From Nitrincola schmidtii (GTDB taxonomy: Bacteria > Pseudomonadota > Gammaproteobacteria > Pseudomonadales > Balneatricaceae): 64,000 nt of DNA. The translations under genes and the position numbers were made by a program. Positions 38,091 through 47,236 of this stretch are shown here, one piece after another. A model generated the notes under the pieces. That model saw only the letters and a program-made list of their open reading frames with translations. It had not been told where the DNA came from and did no database searches. The stretch lies in assembly GCF_008973715.1 (NCBI RefSeq), contig NZ_WBOL01000001.1:124001-188000 (forward strand), in the 5' to 3' direction. Within the stretch, counting starts at the first letter, position 1; each line of letters starts with the position of its first letter.

Positions 38091-38371
38091 CGAATCTCAA
38101 CAATTTTACCCATGTTGGCGACTTCTAATATGTCATAGGGAGTTCCTGATGCGTTGACAACCACCACTTTTTTGTTGGCCTCAGAGCACTTCTTTTGCAG
38201 CATAACCAACATACCCAAGGCAGAACTATCTAAATACTCAACTTGCGAGAAGTCAGCGATGATCTCTTGATGTGCTGTTTGTTTTAATGCATTTGCCGTG
38301 TGCTCATAAAAAATCTTGTGATAACTGAAGTCAAAACGCTCCGGTAACTTAATTCTAAAACCATCTTCCAT
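38087..38371 (-). CDS. STAS-domain anti-sigma factor antagonist (HsbA-like)
   Basis: This 94-residue single STAS domain has the phosphorylatable serine motif EYLDSSALGMLVML at about residues 48-61. It would be the substrate of the kinase and phosphatase activities of the next gene, with which it overlaps by ATGA. In Pseudomonas the equivalent protein HsbA relays this state to motility and c-di-GMP targets. Its target here is unknown. TAGGAGAAAG provides a strong ribosome site. Confidence 0.92.
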   Translation of the reverse strand: MEDGFRIKLPERFDFSYHKIFYEHTANALKQTAHQEIIADFSQVEYLDSSALGMLVMLQKKCSEANKKVVVVNASGTPYDILEVANMGKIVEIR

Positions 38372-38382
38372 CGCACTTTCTC

Positions 38383-39540
38383 CTAGAACAGATCTATATC
38401 GCCGCTGCTCATTGAGCTTGCAGAGACGGGATTGGTTTTTCGTGATTGACGCACTTCGCGAAATGCTTGCAAACTGGAACGCAGTGCATCTTCGTCAATA
38501 TTATCTTGGTCACTCTTTAATACATCCGCTAAGAGTAAAAGCTGTTTTTGCTCATCAATCGTGTGCTGTACTGTTTGGCTACTCATATCTTGAAATTGCA
38601 TAGCACGCATAGCATCAAATAGAGCTTCCATTAGCCGTTGAGAAATAACTTCCATCCCTTGTGTGATTTGCTGATCTTGCTGCGATTTATTCATGAGCTG
38701 TTCGATAGCCCCTTGAACTTCTTTTTTTGCTTCTAAAATAAAGGTCATATCTTGAGAAGCGATTCGACTGACATCATCAACCAATGTGGTGATTTGATGG
38801 TGCATACTGGTCAGATTATCTTGTATGGTTTTACTAAAGCTAGCTGATCGATTAGATAAGGCTCGTACTTCATCAGCAACGACAGAAAAACCACGTCCAC
38901 TATCACCTGCACGGGCAGCTTCAATCGCCGCGTTAAGGGCTAGCAAGTTGGTCTGCTTGGCGATATTGTCTATATCGTCCAGTGTTTTCATCAAAGATGG
39001 CATTTGATCAGATAGCTGAGAAACGCGTTCTAGCATACTCATGGAGTCAGCACTCATACGCACTGTCGTTTCAACAAAGTGATTCATGGTATGAAGGGTA
39101 CTGTTAGCAAAACCATCCAAACGTTCATTATGGTCAGACAAGGTTGAATTCGTTGTATGAGATGCACCATAAAGTAATAAGGCAACATCGGCTTGCTGTC
39201 TCTCGATTTGTTCTTTCAACGTACTAAAAGAATGGGAAAGCGTGTTCATGGCATCGTTTTGCATGTTATGCAATGCATCCATGTCATGGACCGTTTCAGA
39301 TACCACTTCTTCAATGGAAATACCTATCTCCTGAAGGTCATCTATAATCGCTTTAGCCTTATCATCCGACTGAGTTGTTTTGATAACGTCTTTGGCCGCC
39401 AATTGATTTTTGGCATTTTGTGAATCAACAAAAACAATCAGCAAAGCGACTAACACACCAAGAACAGGGAAAACCCAATGTGCCAAGGCTGCTCCAATCA
39501 ACAAAGCAGCAGACCACAAAATAATACTTCTTACATTCAT
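38383..39540 (-). CDS. MCP-like protein with CheZ-like C-terminal motif
   Basis: This 385-residue protein begins with two closely spaced membrane helices (residues about 6-38) and has no sensor domain. A receptor signalling segment follows, with tip [21 protein letters not shown] (residues 198-218). Beyond it a helix contains FQDMSSQ (316-322; D318 and Q322), the D-x3-Q pattern of the CheZ active site. A flexible linker and the tail GDIDLF end the protein. I start at 39540, where AAGGA precedes the ATG, just after the cheB stop. No HAMP or CheR tether is seen. Its phosphatase role is a hypothesis. Confidence 0.85.
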   Translation of the reverse strand: MNVRSIILWSAALLIGAALAHWVFPVLGVLVALLIVFVDSQNAKNQLAAKDVIKTTQSDDKAKAIIDDLQEIGISIEEVVSETVHDMDALHNMQNDAMNTLSHSFSTLKEQIERQQADVALLLYGASHTTNSTLSDHNERLDGFANSTLHTMNHFVETTVRMSADSMSMLERVSQLSDQMPSLMKTLDDIDNIAKQTNLLALNAAIEAARAGDSGRGFSVVADEVRALSNRSASFSKTIQDNLTSMHHQITTLVDDVSRIASQDMTFILEAKKEVQGAIEQLMNKSQQDQQITQGMEVISQRLMEALFDAMRAMQFQDMSSQTVQHTIDEQKQLLLLADVLKSDQDNIDEDALRSSLQAFREVRQSRKTNPVSASSMSSGDIDLF

Positions 39541-39550
39541 TTCATAATCC

Positions 39551-40609
39551 TTATACACGATTAACGCGCTGTCCAACTTTATCAAGTACTCGACTGGGTA
39601 ATTCATCTAAAGGCAATACTTCGTCGACAACACCAAGGGCTATCGCCTCCTTTGGCATACCAAACACAATACAACTCTCTTCGTCTTGAGCAAAAGTGAT
39701 GGCACCTGATTCTTTCATCGCCTTCATTCCCAAAGCACCATCTTTTCCCATGCCCGTTAGAATGACCCCAATCGCATTACCACCGGCAACTTTAGCCGCA
39801 GATAAAAACAGCACATCCACGGATGGACGATGGCGATTCACAGGTTCACCCTCATGCAACAGGGTCATGTAATTGGCACCACTTCTGACTATCTCTAGAT
39901 GTGCATTACCAGGTGCTATATAAACATGACCTGGTAATACACGCTTATTATGCTGCGCTTCTTGCACATTTAACGTACACAGTTTGTCCAATCGCTCTGC
40001 AAAAGTTCGGGTAAAGTTTTCTGGCATGTGCTGAGTGATCATAATCGCAGGCATATCCGCTGGCAGTGGTTCTAAAAAGCGACGTATGGCTTCTGTCCCC
40101 CCTGTTGACGCTCCAACAAAAATCACTTTTTCCGTTGATGAATAGCCTTTGCTTAACAGCTGACGTTTTGGATGATTATCATTGAAAACGCGACTTCTGA
40201 CTTTTGCTTTGGCACAGACACGAATTTTTTCAGCAATCAAATCAGAGTAACGTTTCAGACCTGCAGCGATATCAACTTTAGGTTTTGCAATGTAATCAAC
40301 CGCACCAAGCTCTAAGGCTTTTAAGGTCACATTTGAACCTTGATCCGTCAATGAGGATACCATCAATACTGGCATAGGCCTCAGACGCATGAGGCGCTCC
40401 AGAAACTCAAGGCCATCCATTCTGGGCATCTCTACATCTAACGTCAGTACATCAGGGTTATGCAACTTGATCAGTTCACGTGCAACGATAGGATCAGGAG
40501 CACTAGCCACCACGGTTAAATCGACATGGCTATTAATAATCTCTGTCAGAAGGTGGCGAATTAATGCAGAGTCATCAATCACTAATACTTTAACTTTCGG
40601 AGTCGACAT
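39551..40609 (-). CDS. cheB: Chemotaxis protein-glutamate methylesterase CheB
   Basis: The 352-residue response regulator removes methyl groups from chemoreceptors. An N-terminal receiver (1-122) has its phospho-aspartate in [13 protein letters not shown]. The C-terminal esterase domain has the catalytic serine in [12 protein letters not shown], the histidine in ITQHMPENF and the aspartate in [10 protein letters not shown]. It lies 5 bases after the first CheD gene and 10 bases before the MCP-like start, inside the che operon. Confidence 0.96.
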   Translation of the reverse strand: MSTPKVKVLVIDDSALIRHLLTEIINSHVDLTVVASAPDPIVARELIKLHNPDVLTLDVEMPRMDGLEFLERLMRLRPMPVLMVSSLTDQGSNVTLKALELGAVDYIAKPKVDIAAGLKRYSDLIAEKIRVCAKAKVRSRVFNDNHPKRQLLSKGYSSTEKVIFVGASTGGTEAIRRFLEPLPADMPAIMITQHMPENFTRTFAERLDKLCTLNVQEAQHNKRVLPGHVYIAPGNAHLEIVRSGANYMTLLHEGEPVNRHRPSVDVLFLSAAKVAGGNAIGVILTGMGKDGALGMKAMKESGAITFAQDEESCIVFGMPKEAIALGVVDEVLPLDELPSRVLDKVGQRVNRV

Positions 40610-40614
40610 GGCTA

Positions 40615-41223
40615 CTAGATCTCCATCTCTTGTGAAAAACTCATTTCAGATAAACGCTGATAGTAATCAGCTTCTCGATCTAGCAATGTTGTGTTATTCA
40701 ATTTTTTAAGCTTTTTAACCAGCACACGCCCAGAACGGGGGAAGAAATAAACTTTTCTTGGATAAATATCCATCAAGTCTTTGGATAATATAGGAATACC
40801 CTGTTGCTGAAGGTATTGTTCTACAAAGCGACTATTATAAGCTCCCATTTGATGACCAAGGGGTGACTTGAGAGAGTTACACGCACCAAAAATTTTTGCT
40901 TGAAGCCGCTCTAATCGCGCTCCACTTTTAATCAATTGAGATATCAGTGTTGCCATAGCCTGTTGTCCATACCGAAAGGCTATGGCGTCCCACTCGCGAT
41001 CTGCTTTAGGTTCTGGAAGCATGAAGTGACATAATCCACCAATACCTGCATGCTGATCCCTAACGCAGGCACAAACACTACTGCCTAGCACGCTGACCAA
41101 AATCATATCTCTACCCGTCACGTAATAACTACCAGGCATGACTTTAACTGCATCCTGCTCGAAATAGGGATCAAAATAAATTTCTGGTAAATTCTCAGGA
41201 GCAGTAAAGGCGGCCGCCGTCAT
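40615..41223 (-). CDS. cheD: CheD family protein with altered catalytic site
   Basis: This 202-residue CheD homologue is encoded between cheR and cheB. Family features include [21 protein letters not shown] and [16 protein letters not shown]. The motif that is LGSCVSVC in the other CheD is LGSSVCAC here: the nucleophilic cysteine position is serine (S49), and cysteines appear at 51 and 53 instead. Deamidase activity is therefore doubtful and a binding or regulatory role is possible. The start overlaps the cheR stop by ATGA. The C-terminus SQEMEI lacks the final Leu-Phe of the other copy. Confidence 0.9.
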   Translation of the reverse strand: MTAAAFTAPENLPEIYFDPYFEQDAVKVMPGSYYVTGRDMILVSVLGSSVCACVRDQHAGIGGLCHFMLPEPKADREWDAIAFRYGQQAMATLISQLIKSGARLERLQAKIFGACNSLKSPLGHQMGAYNSRFVEQYLQQQGIPILSKDLMDIYPRKVYFFPRSGRVLVKKLKKLNNTTLLDREADYYQRLSEMSFSQEMEI

Positions 41224-42065
41224 TTGTGGACTCCTTGTTTAAGCAATCCGCTAACGGGCTTAAAGATGGTTTGCCCTTGTGATTTAAATAAATCAGCAGC
41301 ATGTTGAAAACTTTCAGAGTGGCCTGCGTAAAGTAAACCCCGATCACGCAGTAAGGGATGAAAGCGCGATAAAATCTTGTACTGTGTGGGTTTGTCGAAA
41401 TAGATCATGACATTTCGACAAAATACAGCATCTAACTGTCCTTTAATTGGCCATGGATCCGCTAACAGATTGAAGGGTTTAAATTGAATTAATGCCTGCA
41501 CTTCTGGACGAATTCTAACGCTACCCTGCCTTTTTCCTTTGCCTTTAAAAAAGAAATGTCGCATACGTTCATCCGATAACTTTTCAACACGCTCTGAACC
41601 ATAAACACCCGCTTTTGCCTGAGTTAGCACGTTGGTATCAACATCAGTCGCTAATATGGTCACTGGAGGCGTCCAAGTGCCAAAGGTTTCGATAGCGGTC
41701 ATCGCTATCGAATAGGCCTCTTCACCAGTAGAGCAGGCGCTCGACCAAATTCTAAAGGTCTGCTTCGAACTGCTAACCTGCTTCAGCATATGTGTCGCTA
41801 GATGATCAAAGTGATGAGACTCTCGGAAAAAAGCGGTTAGGTTAGTCGTTAGGGCATTAATAAAATCTTGTATCTCATGATCATTCACCAGCAGAAAATC
41901 AAGGTACTCAGAAAACTGTTTTAACTGAAGTACCCTAAGTCGTCGTGCAATTCTGCTATAGACTAGATCGCGCTTTTTTTCTGAGAGAGAAATACCTACC
42001 CTGTCACGTATCAGCGACCGGATACGTTCAAAATCAACTTGGGTAAATACAAATTCTCTCTCCAC
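41220..42065 (-). CDS. cheR: Chemotaxis protein methyltransferase CheR
   Basis: The 281-residue SAM-dependent methyltransferase methylates receptor glutamates. It has an N-terminal helical domain (RIRSLIRDRVGISLSEKKRD), the SAM motif IWSSACSTGEEAYSIAM, ILATDVDTNVL, and the catalytic-domain segment FCRNVMIYFDKPTQ. The start is GTG immediately after the stop codon of the upstream MCP, so translation is coupled. Two receptors in the operon end in xWxx(F/Y) tails that could dock this enzyme. Confidence 0.96.
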   Translation of the reverse strand: MEREFVFTQVDFERIRSLIRDRVGISLSEKKRDLVYSRIARRLRVLQLKQFSEYLDFLLVNDHEIQDFINALTTNLTAFFRESHHFDHLATHMLKQVSSSKQTFRIWSSACSTGEEAYSIAMTAIETFGTWTPPVTILATDVDTNVLTQAKAGVYGSERVEKLSDERMRHFFFKGKGKRQGSVRIRPEVQALIQFKPFNLLADPWPIKGQLDAVFCRNVMIYFDKPTQYKILSRFHPLLRDRGLLYAGHSESFQHAADLFKSQGQTIFKPVSGLLKQGVHK

Positions 42066-44249
42066 TCAATACACTTCCCAGCTGTTCATCGTGTTGGGTG
42101 CAGGCAGTCTACCTTGCGTTAATTTAGAGGAATCCAACTTGAATATTGCAACGGCACTTGATAATGCAGCGGCTTGCTCTTCTAGAGATTCAGCTGCTGC
42201 TGCAGCTTCTTCAACCAAGGCTGCGTTTTGCTGTGTGACATCATCCATTTGAACAACCGCCTGATTGATCTGTTCAATCCCTTGGCTTTGCTCTTCAGAA
42301 GCGGCTGAAATTTCACCCATCAAGTCAGTTACCTGTTTAACGGATTGAAGTATTAACTCCATAGATTGACCCGCTTCTTTAACAAGACCGCTACCTTGAT
42401 CGACAATATCACTGTCTTCTTTGATTAGCGCTTGAATCTCTTTTGCTGCTGCCGCGGATCGTTGTGCTAACGTTCGCACCTCTCCCGCTACCACAGCAAA
42501 ACCGCGACCCTGTTCTCCCGCACGAGCCGCCTCAACAGCCGCATTTAATGCAAGAATATTGGTCTGGAAAGCGATGCCATCAATGACACTGATAATGTTG
42601 ATAATTTTTTGAGAACTATTGGTCAGCTCATGCATGGTATTAACGGCTTCTTGTACCTTCAAACCACCCGCTTCAGCAAACTCATTGGCTTTGGCAGCTA
42701 GCAAGTTGGCTTGTCGAGCATTGTCTGCATTTTGACGAACGGTACTGGTTAGCTCTTCCATACTAGAGGCGGTTTCTTCCAAGCTTGACGCCTGCTCCTC
42801 TGTTCGTTGTGATAAATCAGTATTCCCTGCAGAGATCTCAGTCGCTGCCGTATTGACATTTTCAACAGCTGTTTGGATACGCTGAATCACTTCAGAAAGC
42901 TGATCGGTTGTTTGGTTGGCAGCACTGGCCAAAACTCCTAAATCACCCGAATATTGCCCCTTCACTTGTTCAGTCAGATCCCCTTTTGCAAGACTCTGCA
43001 TCACATGACGTATCTCAGCAAAAGCTGTTTCAAGAGCTTCTACAGTTTGATTAATCATCAGCTTAAGTGTCTGCATATCACCAGAGGCTTCCGCATTAAT
43101 GCGATGAGTAAACTCTCCCTGGGATACAAATGTCATGACTTCAAGAATATCAGTGACACTGCCTTTGAGTTTTTGCATACCACGAGAAGCGTCTTCAAGC
43201 ATACGTCGATATTCACCACGGACTTGATTAGCATTGATGCTAACACCAAACTCGCCTTGGCGTATTGCCTGCATGACTTTTGATAGTTCAGCCATGGTCA
43301 CACCAATAGACTCGGCACTTTGGTTAACGCCTGTCTTCAACTGATCTAAATCACCCTTGTAGTCGCCTTGAATTCGAGCGCCAAAGTCACCAGCAGCAAG
43401 CGCTGCGATGGTTATATTTGCTTCATCAAGTGCATGCTTTTGAGCATCTAACAACGCATTAAATGCAGTAATAACCTGCCCTATCTCATCATGCTTTTGA
43501 TAATCAATTTGCGTGCTAAAATCACCGGTATCTCGCACACGCTCAACCGATTTAACCATGGTGGTTAAGGGTTGTGTGATACTTCTAGTGATCAGAAATC
43601 CGAGCAATCCAGCGATAAAAACACCAAAAGCCATTGCAACCAAACTAATTCGCTCTAACCAAATAGCTTGATCAATATTTAATGCCACTTCTTGATTAGT
43701 TGAATTGACGTTGAGTTGAACGACTTGATTTAGTGCACCCAGAGCGGCCTCTTGATACACAAGGGTATCGCCCATCGTTGCTTGAGAGATGCGTTGTTGA
43801 AGACGGTCTATATCGTCTAAATTATTACTTAACAGACGCGCATCTAACTCCTCATGCAAAGCCATGATACTGTTGTTTGCAGCTAACCAATCAGGCAGAG
43901 TTTGTTGAAAGATATCCCAAGCTTGCTGCTCTTGCTGAGATTTTGGCAGTTGGTCATAACGTTCAACGAGGGCACGGTATGTTTGTCGTCCTTGTTGAAT
44001 GGCTTGGTATTGATGTTGACGAGCAGTTAGGTCTGCCGAAGTATCCATCAAGGTTCTAAACCCCATCACCACTTCATTCAAGGCAATCTGCATCTCCAAT
44101 ACAATTTGGACAGCAGGAAGACGTCGCTCACCAAACTCCCTGAGTGTATTTTCGCTACGTTCTGCTCCCCAATAGCCGAGACCGCCTAATAGCAGAGCAA
44201 TGAGTGCAACGCTTGCGAACCCAGCAGAAATTTTTGCCTTAATCGTCAT
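42066..44249 (-). CDS. Methyl-accepting chemotaxis protein with multiple HAMP-like repeats
   Basis: This 727-residue chemoreceptor has membrane helices at about 10-28 and 198-220 around a four-helix-bundle periplasmic domain. Then come a classical HAMP ([19 protein letters not shown]) and further HAMP-like units, each marked by a GDF or GEF turn: GDFSTQI, GDFGARI, GEFGVSI, GEFTHRI and GDLTEQV. The signalling tip is [20 protein letters not shown]. It ends NSWEVY, a variant of the C-terminal CheR-docking pentapeptide. It lies 28 bases after the second MCP gene in the operon. Confidence 0.94.
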   Translation of the reverse strand: MTIKAKISAGFASVALIALLLGGLGYWGAERSENTLREFGERRLPAVQIVLEMQIALNEVVMGFRTLMDTSADLTARQHQYQAIQQGRQTYRALVERYDQLPKSQQEQQAWDIFQQTLPDWLAANNSIMALHEELDARLLSNNLDDIDRLQQRISQATMGDTLVYQEAALGALNQVVQLNVNSTNQEVALNIDQAIWLERISLVAMAFGVFIAGLLGFLITRSITQPLTTMVKSVERVRDTGDFSTQIDYQKHDEIGQVITAFNALLDAQKHALDEANITIAALAAGDFGARIQGDYKGDLDQLKTGVNQSAESIGVTMAELSKVMQAIRQGEFGVSINANQVRGEYRRMLEDASRGMQKLKGSVTDILEVMTFVSQGEFTHRINAEASGDMQTLKLMINQTVEALETAFAEIRHVMQSLAKGDLTEQVKGQYSGDLGVLASAANQTTDQLSEVIQRIQTAVENVNTAATEISAGNTDLSQRTEEQASSLEETASSMEELTSTVRQNADNARQANLLAAKANEFAEAGGLKVQEAVNTMHELTNSSQKIINIISVIDGIAFQTNILALNAAVEAARAGEQGRGFAVVAGEVRTLAQRSAAAAKEIQALIKEDSDIVDQGSGLVKEAGQSMELILQSVKQVTDLMGEISAASEEQSQGIEQINQAVVQMDDVTQQNAALVEEAAAAAESLEEQAAALSSAVAIFKLDSSKLTQGRLPAPNTMNSWEVY

Positions 44250-44277
44250 ACATCAATCCCTGTTCTCAATAAATTAA

Positions 44278-46698
44278 TTAAAACTCTTCCCACTCATCTT
44301 CACTTGGTTTTGACGCTGGCGGATTCAATCGCGTTGGTTTTTTTACGGCTGCAGCAGGGTGCGTTTTTGGTTTTCTAGGAGCCGGTTGACTCACTCGAGG
44401 CTTAGCAACCATTTTAGGTGCTCGCTGTTGAGCTATCGATTGCTGATCCAGCTTGAATACTGATACAGAGGCAGATAAAGACGCTGCTTGCTCTTCCAGC
44501 GATTCAGCCGCAGCAGCCGCTTCTTCAACCAATGCCGCGTTTTGCTGAGTGACATCGTCCATCTGAGTAACCGCTTGGTTGACCTGCTCAATACCTTGGC
44601 TTTGTTCTTCCGATGCAGCGGATATCTCGCCCATCAAGTCAGTAACACGTTTAACCGATGTCACGATCTCTTCAATGGTTTTCCCTGTTTCAGTAACTAG
44701 TTCACTACCTTCATGAACGATTTCAACGGAGTTATTAATTAACTCTTTAATTTCTTTAGCAGCAGCTGCTGAGCGTTGAGCCAATGAACGAACTTCACCT
44801 GCGACTACCGCGAAGCCTCGGCCTTGTTCGCCAGCACGAGCTGCTTCAACTGCTGCATTAAGTGCAAGAATATTGGTTTGGAAAGCAATACCATCGATCA
44901 ACGTGATGATGTCAGCAATTTTGTTTGAACTTTCACTGATCGCATCCATGGTTTTCACCACACGACGAGCTTTTTCACCGCCGGATTCGGCAACCTGAGC
45001 AGCACTTTGCACCAATTGGTTAGCTTGTTTAGCGTTATCTGCGTTTTGACGAACAGTTGAGGTCAACTCTTCTAAACTAGAGGCGGTCTCTTCAAGGCTA
45101 GATGCCTGTTCTTCGGTGCGTTGAGACAGGTCGGTGTTACCTGCCGCGATTTCTTGAGCGGCGGTATTAATGGCCTCGACCGAAGTTTGAATTTCACCCA
45201 CTAACGATTTCAATTGATCGACCGTTGCATTGGTACTCGATTGCAAGGCACCAAAGGCACCGTGATAGTCACCGGTTACTTGTTCAGTCAATTCGCCACG
45301 TGACAGATGATTCATGACTCGAATTACTTCTTTCAAACCAGTATCCGTAACCGACATCAACTGGTTAACACCATCACCCAGACGCTTAAAGAAACCTTGC
45401 AAGTCCTGTGTTTCTACACGCGCAGTGAAATCACCTTGCACCGCTTTTTCAACCAACTCAGTAACGTTAAGTTCTACCGCAACTTCTTGGGTACGATCTT
45501 TCCACTCAACTACCGAGCCTAAACGTTCATTTTGATCATTAACAATAGGGTTAGCTACGAGATCAAAAATACGTCCACCGATTTTAACGGTTGCTTCATG
45601 TTTTCCTTGAAGCGCTGTCAACACCTGACGCTGGTGTGCTGGGTTTTTATGAAATAAATCTATGCTGTTTCCGAGAAGGTTTTCAGGATCAAAGCGGGGA
45701 AGATCTTTACGTATATCATTCGCAGCAGTTCGGAACATATCATGAACTGAGGGATTCAGATAAATAATATCGAAGTTTGCGTCGGCGACCATCACATTTG
45801 CTGAAACACTGTCTAAAGCGTTCTTAATACGAAGGTTAATATTCGCCACTCGACGTGTTTCAGTGATATCAGTTTTAAGTTTACGTTGAGTATCCGCTAA
45901 AGATTTAAGTGCTAAACCTACTTCGTCTTTACGATTTTCTTGAATTTCTTGATCAAGATTACCCGCACCCAAAGCCATAAAGTGTTGCACTAAGGCACGT
46001 AACGGGTAAACCATGCTGATAAACAACATTAAAGCGATGGCCAGAACGACAAGTATTGAGATAGCAACTAAAACATAGGTACGCTGCAACTCAGTTGCTG
46101 CAGTCTCTACAGCATCATTAGCATCAGCAGCCGCACGGGTTGTATTTTGGGTGACTAGAGCATTAAACGCTGCTCCCATGGAATTTGATATCGGAACCAT
46201 TCGATTAACAGTACGCTGATACTCTGCCATCAAACGCTCATACTGGAAGGAATCATTGGTCTGCAAAAGTCTCGCAATTAGAGCATCAAGCTCCACATAG
46301 ACTTCTCTCCAAGCATTGTATTCTTTTGCCAGATCATTATAGATTTCTTGACCACGCTGCGTTACCCGAGGTATGCCAGCCAGTATTTGCCAATTGGTAT
46401 CAATAACATTCCATGAAGCTTGACGCTCGGTTACTATTCGCTGCAAACCTTCTTTGCGCATGGCGTCATTTTGCAGCATGACATCGAGTGTTTGTGCACG
46501 AATCACCATACGCTCGGTATTCAGTGATGTAATAGAGACAAGCGACGGCACTCTGTTATCACGCATCAATTTGGCGTAATCTGACCATCCCGTAAAACCC
46601 TGATGAGCCTCGTAACTTGCAAAAAGTAACGCAGCCAGCATCACCACAGTCATGATGCCAATTTTGAGGCTGGTTGTTATGTTATTAAACCATTTCAT
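44278..46698 (-). CDS. Methyl-accepting chemotaxis protein with HAMP-PAS-HAMP
   Basis: The 806-residue receptor has an N-terminal four-helix-bundle sensor between helices at about 12-29 and 208-230. It then has a HAMP, a PAS domain (about 290-405; [20 protein letters not shown], with [13 protein letters not shown]), HAMP-like units and the signalling tip [21 protein letters not shown] Pro/Lys-rich linker leads to DEWEEF, a close match to the NWETF-type CheR tether. The PAS ligand is not evident. It is encoded just after cheW. Confidence 0.94.
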   Translation of the reverse strand: MKWFNNITTSLKIGIMTVVMLAALLFASYEAHQGFTGWSDYAKLMRDNRVPSLVSITSLNTERMVIRAQTLDVMLQNDAMRKEGLQRIVTERQASWNVIDTNWQILAGIPRVTQRGQEIYNDLAKEYNAWREVYVELDALIARLLQTNDSFQYERLMAEYQRTVNRMVPISNSMGAAFNALVTQNTTRAAADANDAVETAATELQRTYVLVAISILVVLAIALMLFISMVYPLRALVQHFMALGAGNLDQEIQENRKDEVGLALKSLADTQRKLKTDITETRRVANINLRIKNALDSVSANVMVADANFDIIYLNPSVHDMFRTAANDIRKDLPRFDPENLLGNSIDLFHKNPAHQRQVLTALQGKHEATVKIGGRIFDLVANPIVNDQNERLGSVVEWKDRTQEVAVELNVTELVEKAVQGDFTARVETQDLQGFFKRLGDGVNQLMSVTDTGLKEVIRVMNHLSRGELTEQVTGDYHGAFGALQSSTNATVDQLKSLVGEIQTSVEAINTAAQEIAAGNTDLSQRTEEQASSLEETASSLEELTSTVRQNADNAKQANQLVQSAAQVAESGGEKARRVVKTMDAISESSNKIADIITLIDGIAFQTNILALNAAVEAARAGEQGRGFAVVAGEVRSLAQRSAAAAKEIKELINNSVEIVHEGSELVTETGKTIEEIVTSVKRVTDLMGEISAASEEQSQGIEQVNQAVTQMDDVTQQNAALVEEAAAAAESLEEQAASLSASVSVFKLDQQSIAQQRAPKMVAKPRVSQPAPRKPKTHPAAAVKKPTRLNPPASKPSEDEWEEF

Positions 46699-46717
46699 AA
46701 TGTCACTCCACCTAACT

Positions 46718-47215
46718 TCAAAGGGCTGTGTCGCTCAATTTATCAATAAGACCCATTTCTTGACTGGTCATCAACTTTTCGATATCCACAACAATGGCCA
46801 TGCGATCTCCAACACTCGCCAAGCCAATTAAGTATTGCGTATCAAAGGTTGAGCCAAAATCAGGAGCAGGTCGAATCTCTTCAGGATTCAGTCCGATGAC
46901 ATCGGAAACTGAATCCACGACCATGCCGACAATACGTTGTCCTAAATTCAAAATAATCATGACAGTGAACTGATCGTATGTGGCGTTTCCTAAGTGAAAC
47001 TTAAGCCGCATATCAACCACCGGAACGATGACACCACGCATATTAATGACACCTTTAATATAGTCTGGTGTATTCGCAATGCGTGTGACTGCATCATAAC
47101 CACGTATTTCCTGAACCTTCAAAATATCGATGGCATACTCTTCTTCGCCTAAAGTGAAGGTAAGATACTCTTGTACTACATTCTGGTTTGCTTGATCTTC
47201 CGTCGCATCGATCAT
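46718..47215 (-). CDS. cheW: Chemotaxis coupling protein CheW
   Basis: This 165-residue CheW scaffold couples receptors to CheA. It has the typical beta-barrel pattern: [44 protein letters not shown] and [11 protein letters not shown]. It lies 21 bases after cheA and 19 bases before the large MCP gene. GAGG precedes the ATG. Confidence 0.96.
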   Translation of the reverse strand: MIDATEDQANQNVVQEYLTFTLGEEEYAIDILKVQEIRGYDAVTRIANTPDYIKGVINMRGVIVPVVDMRLKFHLGNATYDQFTVMIILNLGQRIVGMVVDSVSDVIGLNPEEIRPAPDFGSTFDTQYLIGLASVGDRMAIVVDIEKLMTSQEMGLIDKLSDTAL

Positions 47216-47236
47216 TTCGCTACCTCAATCAATTCT

